NCBI GenBank assembly: GCA_045599645.1
Contig: JAZRWI010000070.1
Coordinates: forward strand, 1-64,000
DNA from: RUG334 sp045599645
Lineage (GTDB): Bacteria > Muiribacteriota > Ozemobacteria > Ozemobacterales > Ozemobacteraceae
Reading direction: 5' to 3'
Length of the DNA stretch: 64,000 nucleotides
Below, piece after piece: positions 31,750 to 41,175 of the stretch (position 1 is its first letter; every line of letters begins with the position of its first letter). The position numbers and the translations under genes were made by a program. The notes below the pieces were generated by a model, which did no database searches, was not told where the DNA came from, and worked only from the letters and a program-made list of their open reading frames with translations.

Positions 31750-33324
31750 ATGAGCATTGGGGATATAATAAAAAAAGCTATAGAAATTACAGATCACCAA
31801 CCTTTTCTGTTCATTGGTTCCGGTATTAGTAAAAGATATTTAAATACAGAAAAATGGGATGAATTACTGAAGCATTTTTGCAATGAAATAAGTGATAACG
31901 AATTTCTTTTTGAATGCTACAAAAATACTGTTGGATTTGATGGAGAATATGGGGTTTTGCCCTCCATTGCAAGCTTAATAGAAAAAGACTATAATCAAAA
32001 TGCACTGACATTAGATAAATATAAAGATTTTAGAGATATTCATAAATCTTTACTTAAAAATAACGTATCCGCATTTAAAATAGCAATCTCAGAATATCTA
32101 AAGTCCAAAACCTGCGTAAATAACAATAAAGAAATAGACTTACTAAAAAAAATAGGTGTAAGAAGTATCTCTGGAATAATAACCACTAATTATGATTCCT
32201 TCTTGGAATCAATTTTTCCTAATTTCAATGTTTTGGTTGGACAAGAAGAACTGATTTTTTCTAAGTTGGATGGAATAAGTGAGATTTACAAAATACATGG
32301 CTCTGTATCTAAGCCAGAAAGTTTAGTTATTACTTCTAAAGATTATGAGCTTTTTGACAATAAATCATCATACTTAATAGCAAAGTTGTTAACTATTTTT
32401 TTAGAATATCCTATTATTTTTATGGGTTATTCTTTACAAGACAAAAATATAACTAAGATATTCGACACAATTTCTAAGTGTTTGTCTCAAGAGAAATTGG
32501 ATATATTAAAAGACAGGTTGATTTTTATAGATTATTCATCACAAGAAAAAATTACAGACTTCTGCATCAGATTGGCAAATGGCAATAGTATCCCTATTAA
32601 TTGCATTTCAACAAACAATTTTGAATTGATATATGAAGAGTTATTAACTCATAAAGCGAAATACAATCCGACAGTATTGCGCTATTTGCGAAAAGATATT
32701 TACGAATTGGCAAAAAATAGTATGCCATCAACAAAAATAATAGCAACTGGTTTTGAAAATCTAGATGATATCAGTAAAGCAGAAAAGTTCATATTGGGTG
32801 TTGGTGTAGTTAAAAATGGACATGTAATAAAAGCAGAGCAGCTTTACGAAGACGTTGTTCTTGACAATCAGCATTTTAATCCAGATCTGGTTGTAGATGA
32901 ATATTTACCAGAATTATTAAAGTATAATTCTGGTGGTCTGCCTATGTTTAAATACTTAGCTGATTATAACAAGAATTTATATGGCAGAGTCAAAGCTAAC
33001 ATGTTAAAGTATTTGAATTTATCTGACTTTTTAAATGATAGTTTAATTAAACTAAAAAATTCCTATCATAAACAGTATGCTGACTTATGTATTGAAAAGG
33101 TAATTGAAATCGAAGGTGCAGAACTCGCTTTTCGTAAACTAATATTACTGGAAGCTGAAGAAATTGACTGTGGCAAATTATCTGATTACTTAAAGAATCT
33201 TTTGCTAAAAAATTCCTCAAAGTGTTTGAAAAGTAACTCTGAATTAAAACGCCTTATTCGAATATATGATTTCCTAAAATATAAAAATGCCTCTGCCAAT
33301 CTATCTAATAGTGCGAACACCTAG
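31750..33324 (+). CDS. SIR2-domain protein, probable NAD-hydrolysing defence gene
   Basis: The 524 residues contain a full SIR2-like domain in the first 270: FLFIGSGISKRYLN (NAD-binding GSGIS), then ITTNYDSFLE, YKIHGSVSKPESLVITSKDY and IIFMGYSLQDKNI. The catalytic His of SIR2 is in KIHGS. The remaining half is helical, with LGVGVVKNGHVIKAEQLYED and LPELLKYNSGGLPMFKYLAD, a region that recurs in stand-alone SIR2 proteins of unknown trigger. SIR2 domains in Thoeris, DSR and pAgo-linked systems deplete NAD on phage infection. AAGGGG precedes the start. The gene is more A/T-rich than its neighbours and sits by an IS21 remnant. No partner gene is visible. Confidence 0.75.
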   Translation: MSIGDIIKKAIEITDHQPFLFIGSGISKRYLNTEKWDELLKHFCNEISDNEFLFECYKNTVGFDGEYGVLPSIASLIEKDYNQNALTLDKYKDFRDIHKSLLKNNVSAFKIAISEYLKSKTCVNNNKEIDLLKKIGVRSISGIITTNYDSFLESIFPNFNVLVGQEELIFSKLDGISEIYKIHGSVSKPESLVITSKDYELFDNKSSYLIAKLLTIFLEYPIIFMGYSLQDKNITKIFDTISKCLSQEKLDILKDRLIFIDYSSQEKITDFCIRLANGNSIPINCISTNNFELIYEELLTHKAKYNPTVLRYLRKDIYELAKNSMPSTKIIATGFENLDDISKAEKFILGVGVVKNGHVIKAEQLYEDVVLDNQHFNPDLVVDEYLPELLKYNSGGLPMFKYLADYNKNLYGRVKANMLKYLNLSDFLNDSLIKLKNSYHKQYADLCIEKVIEIEGAELAFRKLILLEAEEIDCGKLSDYLKNLLLKNSSKCLKSNSELKRLIRIYDFLKYKNASANLSNSANT

Positions 33325-33344
33325 AATCGGTGGTGAGGCATTTT
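33284..33344. promoter_or_regulatory. Hairpin spanning the 3' end of the SIR2 gene
   Basis: AAAATGCCTC (33284-33293, inside the coding region) pairs perfectly with GAGGCATTTT (33335-33344, after the stop). An inner CACC...GGTG stem closes on the stop codon. Only TTTT follows, so it is a weak terminator at best. Confidence 0.5.
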
Positions 33345-33398
33345 GTCGACCATACGAGACAAGTATACTTTCATGTATAGTGCGAACACCACAATCGG
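33308..33398. repeat. Two-copy repeat ATAGTGCGAACACC-N-AATCGGT
   Basis: Copy 1 (33308-33331) overlaps the SIR2 stop and copy 2 (33377-33398) lies 69 bp on. Each has ATAGTGCGAACACC, two or three variable bases, then AATCGGT, and can fold ACC/GGT. The sequence from 33399 to 33846 shows no supportable gene. Confidence 0.6.
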
Positions 33399-33846
33399 TA
33401 TACCCATATAATATATTCTAAGGGGTTTTAGATTTTTTGGCAAGATTTTTATTCTGTTGAATATTTAAATGGAGTTGATATCTGAATATTATGAATTGCG
33501 ATTGTCTGAAATTCAAATTTGTTAAATGAATATTGGCTAGTGTTCCAGATATTAAGTGTTTTGAAACAAGATATCGGTGAGGAAATTCGTGAGTTGGAAT
33601 CTGATGACATTTCAGAAATGATCAGATTATCCAAAGATAATAGACTGATTATTTCCTTAAAAGAAGGTTATGCAAGCAGAACTTCTTTTATTTCCAGAAA
33701 ATATAAAATGCTTATTAATTTCTATTATAATCGTTCTTTTAGCCCCAATGAATTTTAAAGCAACAAATACTTTGGATCTTATTCTAGCTCGTTTCGACCA
33801 GATTATACGTTAGCAATTTTTCCATTGGACTATTACGAAAAAGGAC

Positions 33847-34040
33847 CTAAATAAATTTGATTCTAGATTTGGAGTTATATTCTCTCATATTCATGGCTCC
33901 TGTTTCTATTGTTATTGCATTGTGCACGATTCTGTCCAGAATAGCATCAGCCATAGCACCGCCGCCTGATTTACTATGCCAGTCTTCTATTCTAAATTGG
34001 CTACAGAAAATTGTAGAGGATACATCATGCGTTACTCTTC
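33847..34040 (-). pseudogene. istB: IS21-family IstB remnant (C-terminal end only)
   Basis: On the minus strand the frame reads VSSTIFCSQFRIEDWHSKSG, then GGAMADAILDRIVHNA and TIETGAMNMRE, ending at a TAG at 33849-33847. This matches the end of the IstB ATPase (consensus STI..SQ....WH......ADAILDRLVHNA.RIEL.G.SMR). The N-terminal 190 or so residues, the P-loop and istA are missing; the fragment breaks off within 25 bp of the 77-bp repeat. It is a dead relic of an insertion beside the SIR2 gene. Confidence 0.8.
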
Positions 34041-34055
34041 AACAGGTAAACTTGA

Positions 34056-34132
34056 CACGAAAATCCCGATGAGAAAAGCAGACAGCTTACTACATCGGGA
34101 TTTTTTTTACAAGATAACCTGTGAACAGTAAC
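34056..34132. repeat. 77-bp direct repeat, copy 2
   Basis: It is identical to 64-140 over all 77 bases. It abuts the truncated end of the istB remnant, so it may mark where a deletion or insertion joined. Confidence 0.85.
34062..34108 (+). terminator. Terminator hairpin inside the 77-bp repeat, copy 2
   Basis: AATCCCGATG and CATCGGGATT form a perfect 10-bp stem followed by eight T. No intact gene precedes it on the plus strand, so it is probably a passenger of the duplicated segment. It isolates the lipoprotein cluster from upstream transcription. Confidence 0.65.
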
Positions 34133-34280
34133 CCTCTAGCGAGGTCTAGCGAAGCGGCCTCATTTAAAACTTGAAATGTGTACCGAGTTGTTATAAAATT
34201 CACAAGGGATTTTTCTATCTAAATCCTGTCAGGTTCATTTTGTCGAAAACTAGAAGTCATCAGACTTTGAAGGAGTATAT

Positions 34281-37082
34281 ATGAAAGGCAAAGCAGTATT
34301 GTCTGTTCTATTAATGCTTATGGCCGCAATCCTAATGATTGGTTGTGGCGGCGGTGGTGGAGGCTCTAACCCGGCTTCCTCTAACCTTGTTGGTAATGCC
34401 ACTGTATCGGGTGTCGTTTATGACTTGAATAACAAGCCGGTAAACGGTGCTAGTGTCAGAATGGTTCTTGCCAGTAACGCTCTTCTTGATGCCATGACTA
34501 AGGATAAGGGGCTTGCATCAGCCAGAGCTGCCGTTGCTTTTCGAATGTCAGCCAGTGTTCAGACTGAATTTAATGGTTTGACTGATGCTGCAGGTAAATA
34601 CACATTCACAGGTGTTCCAGAAGGTGATTATACTCTTTCTGCTGTTACACCAAATGGTGCTCAGATTATCACTAACCTTTCTGTAAGAGCATCCAGCGTT
34701 CCAGCTCCTGATATGGTGCTGAAGCCTTTGGGAACTGTTTCAGGACAGGTAACTCTTAATGGTGCGGGTGTTGCTGGTTCTGTTGTTTATGCAAAGGGAA
34801 CCTCATTTGCTGCTATTACTGACGCATCCGGTAACTACACAATTTCTGGCGTTCCTGCTTCAACAACAATTACATTGTGTGTTCAGAGTTCTGAAGGAAC
34901 TGCCAATGAACAGAATGTTACAATAACAGATTTGAAAACTTTGTCTGCTACTGCCAAGACATTCGTTTTAACACCTGTTACTGCCTCTGCTTGTAAGCTC
35001 GATGTTACTCTGACTGCTGCAAATAATAATATTGATTTGAATAAATGTGTTGTTTTCGCAGTTTGCACTGACGGAACAACATATCTTGCTTCATGCAAAA
35101 CTACTGGCTCTTCTAATGTCTGCTCCTTCAAGATTACTCATGCCGGTAGCTACAGCCTTTTCCCTGCTTACTATGACAATGACATCATTGCATTGACCTC
35201 AAATCCTGCAACAGACAAAGCTGATATTACAGACAGCAATATTAAAGGTGCTGCTACACTAACCAAAACCTTCAATCTGGCTGCTACAACCTCCGTTTTT
35301 GCTAATCTGACTGCCAGGATAAGCTCTGCTGCTTCTGGCGATTATAAGGCCGTTTTGATTAGCTCTAACGGTAACGAACATAAAAAGACTGTTTCAGCCG
35401 GTAATAGCTTTACATTTGATAATCTCGCTGCCGATACATACATTCTGGTTGTCTACAACGATACTAAGCTTTATGTTTGTGACAATATTTCTGTTGCTGA
35501 TGGCGATAAGAAAGAAATCAGCGAAATAACTCCTGTTGATGTTACACCAACCATTACTACTGGTAACGGCACTGTAAGCTTTAATGCCCAGAATATCAAG
35601 AAAGCTGTTAATATAACTGAATCTGAAATAGTAAAAGTAGAATACATGCCCTTAGCACACGATAAGGCTAATGATACTTTCGCTTCCTTATACAAATATG
35701 ACAGTGGAAGTAAAGTAAAGAATTTTTCTGCTACTGAAGCAAATACAGAAACCCTTAATACAGATGAATGTTCAACCGGTGACTATCTTCCTTGCATTAA
35801 GGTAAATGTTTACAGAAAAGTAAAGTCTGTTTTCACTGCAAATTTTGAAAATGCTTCTGCAAGTCTTGGTTCTAACCTTTGGAAAACTGTGGCCCTTTCC
35901 GGACTTTCTCAGAGTTCTAATATTGTTTATTTCAAAACAATTAATTTTGATGGAACTATAAATTATCTCGTTGTTACTCATGATACTCTTAATACTCTTG
36001 ATACTGCCTATCTCTTTGATGCAGCAGGAGCATTGAAGTCATCAATGAGGTTGCCAGAACAGCTTACAAGTAATGGAAATATTTGCTTCGTTGAAAGCGA
36101 TGGCACAAATCCGAAACTGTTAGTTGCTCTGTATTTTGTTCCATCTCCAGATGCCAATACACCTTCAGGCATAAAAATAACTGGTTCTGAAATTTCACAA
36201 GGAAATATAAGTGCATTTAATAAATCATATTCATGTAGAGGTGTTTCACCATCAGACGGTGAATTTACTGTATATTCTCCTAATAAAATACAAGCTACCT
36301 ATGCTCCAGAATCATCTGGCTCTGGCCAGCAGATATTGAAGGTTGCCTGTGCTTGTGATAGATGTTTCTTCAGTGCAGAATTGGATCCTTCAGATTTTAC
36401 AGAAAAAGCTACACCTTCAAAGGAAGCTTTGAACACTTATACGGGTTCTTATTATGTTAAGGTTGTAGCTTCTTGTTCAAGCTTAGTTTATGTAGAATCT
36501 GGAGATTATAAATATTATGACTTCTATTTTCTTGGTTGTGACGAGGTTGCAAAAACTATAATCTTTGGCAAACAGGCAATGGGGTATGCTCCTTTTTATA
36601 ACACAGTTGCGAGAAACATTTGTGATATGAGTGCTATCACAACAACATTGGAAAACTTACCTACATGTGGTGGCTATAGATTGTATGCCCTTAATAATCG
36701 TTCCGATTTCCCGTTTTTCTTAACTACAAGCTTCAATGGTATTAGAAACCAGGCTTTAATCAATGACTCTCGAAGTAATAATACACTCGGTCTCTTCGAC
36801 GATTATAATTATTTGTATGGTGATTCTAAGATTACGACTAGTGGTGTAAAAAATAATTATAATGAACTTTATTGTATTGAAAGAAGCTCAAATGGTCAGT
36901 TTCTGACTGGATATGATTATAGCGAAGAAGTCATTCAAAGAATCGAAATAAAACAGATTATGAACAGTAATGGTTATTTGGAAGATTCTTTGGGATTTGT
37001 AAATATATCCGACATTCCTCAGTATCATTTACTCTGTGCTGATGACAGCAATAATGCGCAGATAATGATAATCAATCGTTAA
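34281..37082 (+). CDS. Large lipoprotein with carboxypeptidase-regulatory-like domains (paralogue 1)
   Basis: The 933-residue precursor has a lipobox (AAILMIGC) followed by a Gly/Ser tether (GGGGGGSNPASSN). Three or more CarboxypepD_reg-like beta-sandwiches follow: VSGVVYDLNNKPVNGASV with GKYTFTGVPEGDYTLSA, VSGQVTLNGAGVAGSVVY with GNYTISGVPA, and KAVLISSNG with FDNLAADTYILVV. The last 450 residues are beta-rich without a recognised domain, with lines such as YFKTINFDGTINYLVVTHDT that resemble propeller blades. It should sit on the outer surface. RBS AAGGAG. First of four tandem paralogues. Confidence 0.75.
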   Translation: MKGKAVLSVLLMLMAAILMIGCGGGGGGSNPASSNLVGNATVSGVVYDLNNKPVNGASVRMVLASNALLDAMTKDKGLASARAAVAFRMSASVQTEFNGLTDAAGKYTFTGVPEGDYTLSAVTPNGAQIITNLSVRASSVPAPDMVLKPLGTVSGQVTLNGAGVAGSVVYAKGTSFAAITDASGNYTISGVPASTTITLCVQSSEGTANEQNVTITDLKTLSATAKTFVLTPVTASACKLDVTLTAANNNIDLNKCVVFAVCTDGTTYLASCKTTGSSNVCSFKITHAGSYSLFPAYYDNDIIALTSNPATDKADITDSNIKGAATLTKTFNLAATTSVFANLTARISSAASGDYKAVLISSNGNEHKKTVSAGNSFTFDNLAADTYILVVYNDTKLYVCDNISVADGDKKEISEITPVDVTPTITTGNGTVSFNAQNIKKAVNITESEIVKVEYMPLAHDKANDTFASLYKYDSGSKVKNFSATEANTETLNTDECSTGDYLPCIKVNVYRKVKSVFTANFENASASLGSNLWKTVALSGLSQSSNIVYFKTINFDGTINYLVVTHDTLNTLDTAYLFDAAGALKSSMRLPEQLTSNGNICFVESDGTNPKLLVALYFVPSPDANTPSGIKITGSEISQGNISAFNKSYSCRGVSPSDGEFTVYSPNKIQATYAPESSGSGQQILKVACACDRCFFSAELDPSDFTEKATPSKEALNTYTGSYYVKVVASCSSLVYVESGDYKYYDFYFLGCDEVAKTIIFGKQAMGYAPFYNTVARNICDMSAITTTLENLPTCGGYRLYALNNRSDFPFFLTTSFNGIRNQALINDSRSNNTLGLFDDYNYLYGDSKITTSGVKNNYNELYCIERSSNGQFLTGYDYSEEVIQRIEIKQIMNSNGYLEDSLGFVNISDIPQYHLLCADDSNNAQIMIINR

Positions 37083-37095
37083 GCAGGTATTTACC

Positions 37096-39582
37096 ATGAA
37101 GAAATATATATTAGCTTTATTTACTATAACAGCTTTATTAGTTAATCTAACTGGTTGTGGCAGTTCTGGCTACGGTGATTCTACTGTTGGCTCTGCCAAT
37201 GGTGGCATGGCTACCGTCAGGGTAAGTCTCAGCCAGGATGGCACTGTTGTTAAAGATGCTGCTTCTGTCGCTCTTTATAGTCCGGCTGCTGCCTTACGTG
37301 AAGGCATTCAGCAGAATGAAAACGGCAATCTTGGTGCTAGAGCTTCTGTTGAACCTTCTACCTCTGAAGGTGTCTATAAACCATACAGGATTGGCGATGA
37401 TGGAAGCTATGAATTCAATGTTCCTGCTGGTAATTACACTTTTATGGCTATTAACGGAAATGCCAGAGCTGTAGTTACTGGTATTGTAGCCGATGTAACA
37501 ACTCCTCGCGCTGCTATGGCAAATCTTACTCCTACAGGTTCTGTAAAAGGTAAGGTTGTTGATTCTGCTAACAAAGCTGTTATTGGTGCAATGGTTTTCT
37601 TGGCTGATACCTCATGTGTTGCTTTTTCAAGCTCAGATGGCTCCTTTGAAATGACTGGGGTTCCCACTGGCACAGCATTTAAGATCTCTGCTATTTATAC
37701 AGCTGATAATAAGCAGATGGTTTCACCAGCTGAAGATGTTACTGTTGATTCTTCACTTGTTGCTACTCTTAAGAATAATCTTGTTGTAAAAGAAAACACT
37801 ACCAAGACTATGAACATAACAGGTTCAATCGTCGATGCAAAGGGCAGTGGCCTTGCCAGTAAGGTTATCATGGCTGTAAATGGCAATATCATGGCTGTTG
37901 CCTTAAGTGATTCTAATGGTAAGTTTTCTATTCCTGTCACTGTCAGCGGAACCTATAATGTTGCTGCTTTGAATACTGCTACACCAGCTGCACAGACTGT
38001 AACCGTAGACTCATCTGATGTAGCCGTAAGCCAAAGCTTTGTTGTGAATGTAGCCGGTCAGCTTGCTGCTATAAAAGGTGCAATAAAACTTGATACAACT
38101 AGAGACATGTCACCTTGGGCTGGTAAATATACTTTTGATGATTTTTCAATAAAGCTAGTTGGTTCTGCTTATACTACTTCTGCTAAGGTTGATTTTGTTG
38201 ATGCTTTTTTGACCGGCGCAAGTATTGGTTTTGATTTTACTGGCATTCCTGCTGGTAAATACGGTATTCTTGTAGACCCGTCTGCTAATGGTTTCTATGG
38301 TTCTGTTGGCAATATTACCGTTGCTGAAGGCAATGTCTCTGATATTTCCAGCTCTAATCCAATAATAGTTAAATATATTAAGCCTTCTTTCCTTGCTGAT
38401 TTTAGAGGTGATGTTCTTTCTGTTGATGAAGAACTCCCTTGGATTGATACTACAAAGATGGTAGAATATTTTAATAATGCAGTATTAAGATATTGCAGAA
38501 AAGAAAACAATAAAACTATTGAGCTTCCAACACCTTCCGTTGTGGAAGATGGCTCTCTGGTAAGGGCTACATATGATTTTACTAATGCGGATGTAGCTTC
38601 CCAGAACTTTGATTGTATTTTTTCAATGTATAATACCTGGTCGGATGACAACACAGGTTTGACTGGCACTTTGATTACTGAAAGCAGGGTCATGACTCAT
38701 ACTGTTGCCGGGCAACTGCTTGAGGGGGAACTCAGTTTTGTGTGCATTAATGATATGCCATATGAAATAGTCAGGGATTCTGATGGTGGCTTTACAACCA
38801 CTGAAGATCATTATGCCAGGTATTACAGCACAGTGGAAGAGCTAATAAATGGTTCTCCAACAAAGGCATTTAACCTTACTTCCGTTGATAATATGAATAA
38901 TCCGCATATTCTTGGCAAAAGATATCAGACTACTGTTTATCGCGATAATCAAGGCTATCATGCTGATATATATACAGTAGATTCAGACAATGTTGTTTCT
39001 AATACACCCATAAAAACAATAGATATGGGAGATGGTATTGGTTTTAATGCTGATATTACATATAACCACGGTTGTATGACTGTAGACAAGTCAGGTAATG
39101 TTTATGCTGCTTTATTCATCGTTGACCGTGTTAATGTTAATCCTCCCGCTTTTATATATAATATATACAAGCTAAGTAATAATGCTTCAGAAATTAATGA
39201 ACCTGTTGCTTCATTCTTCGTAGGGAGTTGTAATGAAATTCCTAACATCAGACGTTTCAGCTGTCTGAACGATGGAAGATTCTATATTGAAACTACTATG
39301 GATCAGAATTCCCTCTATTATTCTGTGGTAATAACTGGTGATAATGCTGAATTCTCTGCAAATTCAGATAGAATATGCTGTATTACTGATAAATATGGTT
39401 ATATGTATCGTTTGCAAAAAGAGTTTAATGGTGGGTCAGAATTTTGGTATCTAATCAAGGTAACCTCACTTGATGGTAAGGTTCTTGACAAGAGCAATGA
39501 TTATCAAATAAATGATTTGGTAGACATTGCAGAAGATAGTAATGGCAACCCGGTATGTTATTATATCTATAATGGTTACTGA
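37096..39582 (+). CDS. Large lipoprotein with carboxypeptidase-regulatory-like domains (paralogue 2)
   Basis: The 828-residue precursor has a lipobox (ALLVNLTGC) and a short GSSGYGDS tether. The first domain carries LYSPAAALREGIQQNENGNL, then GARASVEPST and GSYEFNVPAGNYTFMAIN; two more follow (VKGKVVDSANKAVIGAMVFL with FEMTGVPTGT; ITGSIVDAKGSGLASKVIMA). The C-terminal half reads like a sensor-type propeller (MTVDKSGNVYAALFIVDRVN, CLNDGRFYIETTMDQNSLYY). It lies 13 bp after paralogue 1 and probably in the same transcript. A carbohydrate- or protein-binding surface role is plausible but unproven. Confidence 0.72.
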   Translation: MKKYILALFTITALLVNLTGCGSSGYGDSTVGSANGGMATVRVSLSQDGTVVKDAASVALYSPAAALREGIQQNENGNLGARASVEPSTSEGVYKPYRIGDDGSYEFNVPAGNYTFMAINGNARAVVTGIVADVTTPRAAMANLTPTGSVKGKVVDSANKAVIGAMVFLADTSCVAFSSSDGSFEMTGVPTGTAFKISAIYTADNKQMVSPAEDVTVDSSLVATLKNNLVVKENTTKTMNITGSIVDAKGSGLASKVIMAVNGNIMAVALSDSNGKFSIPVTVSGTYNVAALNTATPAAQTVTVDSSDVAVSQSFVVNVAGQLAAIKGAIKLDTTRDMSPWAGKYTFDDFSIKLVGSAYTTSAKVDFVDAFLTGASIGFDFTGIPAGKYGILVDPSANGFYGSVGNITVAEGNVSDISSSNPIIVKYIKPSFLADFRGDVLSVDEELPWIDTTKMVEYFNNAVLRYCRKENNKTIELPTPSVVEDGSLVRATYDFTNADVASQNFDCIFSMYNTWSDDNTGLTGTLITESRVMTHTVAGQLLEGELSFVCINDMPYEIVRDSDGGFTTTEDHYARYYSTVEELINGSPTKAFNLTSVDNMNNPHILGKRYQTTVYRDNQGYHADIYTVDSDNVVSNTPIKTIDMGDGIGFNADITYNHGCMTVDKSGNVYAALFIVDRVNVNPPAFIYNIYKLSNNASEINEPVASFFVGSCNEIPNIRRFSCLNDGRFYIETTMDQNSLYYSVVITGDNAEFSANSDRICCITDKYGYMYRLQKEFNGGSEFWYLIKVTSLDGKVLDKSNDYQINDLVDIAEDSNGNPVCYYIYNGY

Positions 39583-39600
39583 GATTTCTAGGAGAACAAA

Positions 39601-41160
39601 ATGAAAATTAACAGAATATTATTTATAGTTCTCACACTTATGGTTGCAGCTCTTGTTGGTTGCGGCGGTAATTCCGACAGCAATCCGGCTGCTGATTCTG
39701 GCAATGGCGGCCTTGTTAATGTAAGCGGCAGGGTTGCAAATGTTGCTGATTCAGCCAGAGTTAGCTTTTATACCCCAGAAGCAGCCATGAAAAAAGGCTT
39801 TTCTGGTAATTTATCTGTTAGAGCAAGCATGAATAGTAACGGTATTTATACTGTTGATACAGATAAAGCCGGTAACTATAGCGAAAGCCTTCCTGAAGGA
39901 ACCTATTATGTTGTTGCCGAAGAAGGCGACAATATGACCGTTCCGACAAGAAAGAGCTTTTCTGCCCGTGCTGCTGTAACAAAGGTTGATGATATCGTCC
40001 TGACCAAAACTACAGATGTCAAAGGCAATGTTTTGGATTCAGCTAATAAGCCTGTTGCAAATGTTTCTGTTTATATTGAAAATACACCATTCATGTGTGT
40101 TTCCAATGCTTCAGGTAATTTCACCTTCAACAAGATTCCACAGCTTGATGCTAAAAACACATATTCAATTGTAGCCTATACCTGCTTTGACGGTGTCAGA
40201 TATACTGGCAGCCATTCTCTCACTAGCACTGAACAGAGTGGTAATACCAATGTTAAGCTTCAATTGAAGGAAGATTCTTCCAAGAATTCTAAGAAGATTA
40301 GCGGCTATGTCTATTACTTAGGAACAACAAATCCTGTTGCAAATAATAATGTAATGGCTGTTCTTCCTACAGGCCAGGTTTACAGCACTACATCTGATGC
40401 AAATGGCAAATATGCTTTTGATATTGCTACAGATGAAAATAAAGTTGAACTTAGCGCAGATATGATAACCTTCACAAGCTTCAATTTGCCTTCAACCTCT
40501 GATGCTTTGATATATGTAAATAAGAATTCTTCTGCTTCCAACGGCACTCTTCTTATTACAGAAAAATGCGATAAAGATTATGATGCTGCTTTTACAAACA
40601 GCATGAATACATTCGTTATTCTGCAGAAGAACGGAAATACCTATGAAGAATACTATAACACTGCATTGGGCACTCCGGTTAACGGTTATGCAGTAAGCGA
40701 CATGCCGGAAGGAACATATTGCTATGCATTTATAGGCGAATCAATAGCTGGTGGTAGTTTTATGGTCGGCTGCAAATTCACAGATGACTTTACTATTACA
40801 TCTGGAAACACTACAAATGTTACTGCCCAGCACACAGTATGCTTCTGCAAGCCATCTATTTTGATTAATGGCGAAGGCTATTTTGCTGCTGATGTTGGTG
40901 GCTTCGCTTCTTCAGATTCTACGGCAGACGGTTGTGTTACTATTGAAGTTTATGCTTCAGATTCAAACAATGATATTATTCCACTTGGCTATGATACCAT
41001 AGGCGAAGTTATTCCAGGCGCTGCAAAGATTGATTTCAGCGAATTATCTGCTGCTGGCGAATATAAAGTCTGGGTAGTGCTTAAGTTTAATGTAAATGGT
41101 TTCGAAAAGACCTTCAAATCAGATGAATATCCATACGTTAAACCCATAACTGTTAACTGA
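39601..41160 (+). CDS. Lipoprotein with carboxypeptidase-regulatory-like domains (paralogue 3)
   Basis: The 519-residue precursor has a lipobox (VAALVGC) and a GGNSDSNP tether. It then has a domain with FYTPEAAMKKGFSGNLSVRA and GNYSESLPEGTYYVVAEEGD, aligned with paralogue 2's first domain. Two further sandwiches follow: VKGNVLDSANKPVANVSVYI with SGNFTFNKIP, and ISGYVYYLGTTNPVANNNVM with GKYAFDIATD. The end is a beta domain without a named family (INGEGYFAADVGGFASSDST). RBS AGGAG. It lacks the long propeller-like C-terminal half of paralogues 1 and 2. Confidence 0.72.
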   Translation: MKINRILFIVLTLMVAALVGCGGNSDSNPAADSGNGGLVNVSGRVANVADSARVSFYTPEAAMKKGFSGNLSVRASMNSNGIYTVDTDKAGNYSESLPEGTYYVVAEEGDNMTVPTRKSFSARAAVTKVDDIVLTKTTDVKGNVLDSANKPVANVSVYIENTPFMCVSNASGNFTFNKIPQLDAKNTYSIVAYTCFDGVRYTGSHSLTSTEQSGNTNVKLQLKEDSSKNSKKISGYVYYLGTTNPVANNNVMAVLPTGQVYSTTSDANGKYAFDIATDENKVELSADMITFTSFNLPSTSDALIYVNKNSSASNGTLLITEKCDKDYDAAFTNSMNTFVILQKNGNTYEEYYNTALGTPVNGYAVSDMPEGTYCYAFIGESIAGGSFMVGCKFTDDFTITSGNTTNVTAQHTVCFCKPSILINGEGYFAADVGGFASSDSTADGCVTIEVYASDSNNDIIPLGYDTIGEVIPGAAKIDFSELSAAGEYKVWVVLKFNVNGFEKTFKSDEYPYVKPITVN

Positions 41161-41175
41161 AAGAGAGTTAATTAA

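Noticed and set aside
33308..33398. Mini-CRISPR of two repeats after the SIR2 gene
   Set aside because: Only two imperfect copies, one within the coding end, no leader and no cas gene.
33519..33758. 79-residue plus-strand frame near the IS21 relic
   Set aside because: No ribosome-binding site, no recognisable family, and it lies in degraded AT-rich sequence; it may be a fragment, but I cannot support it.
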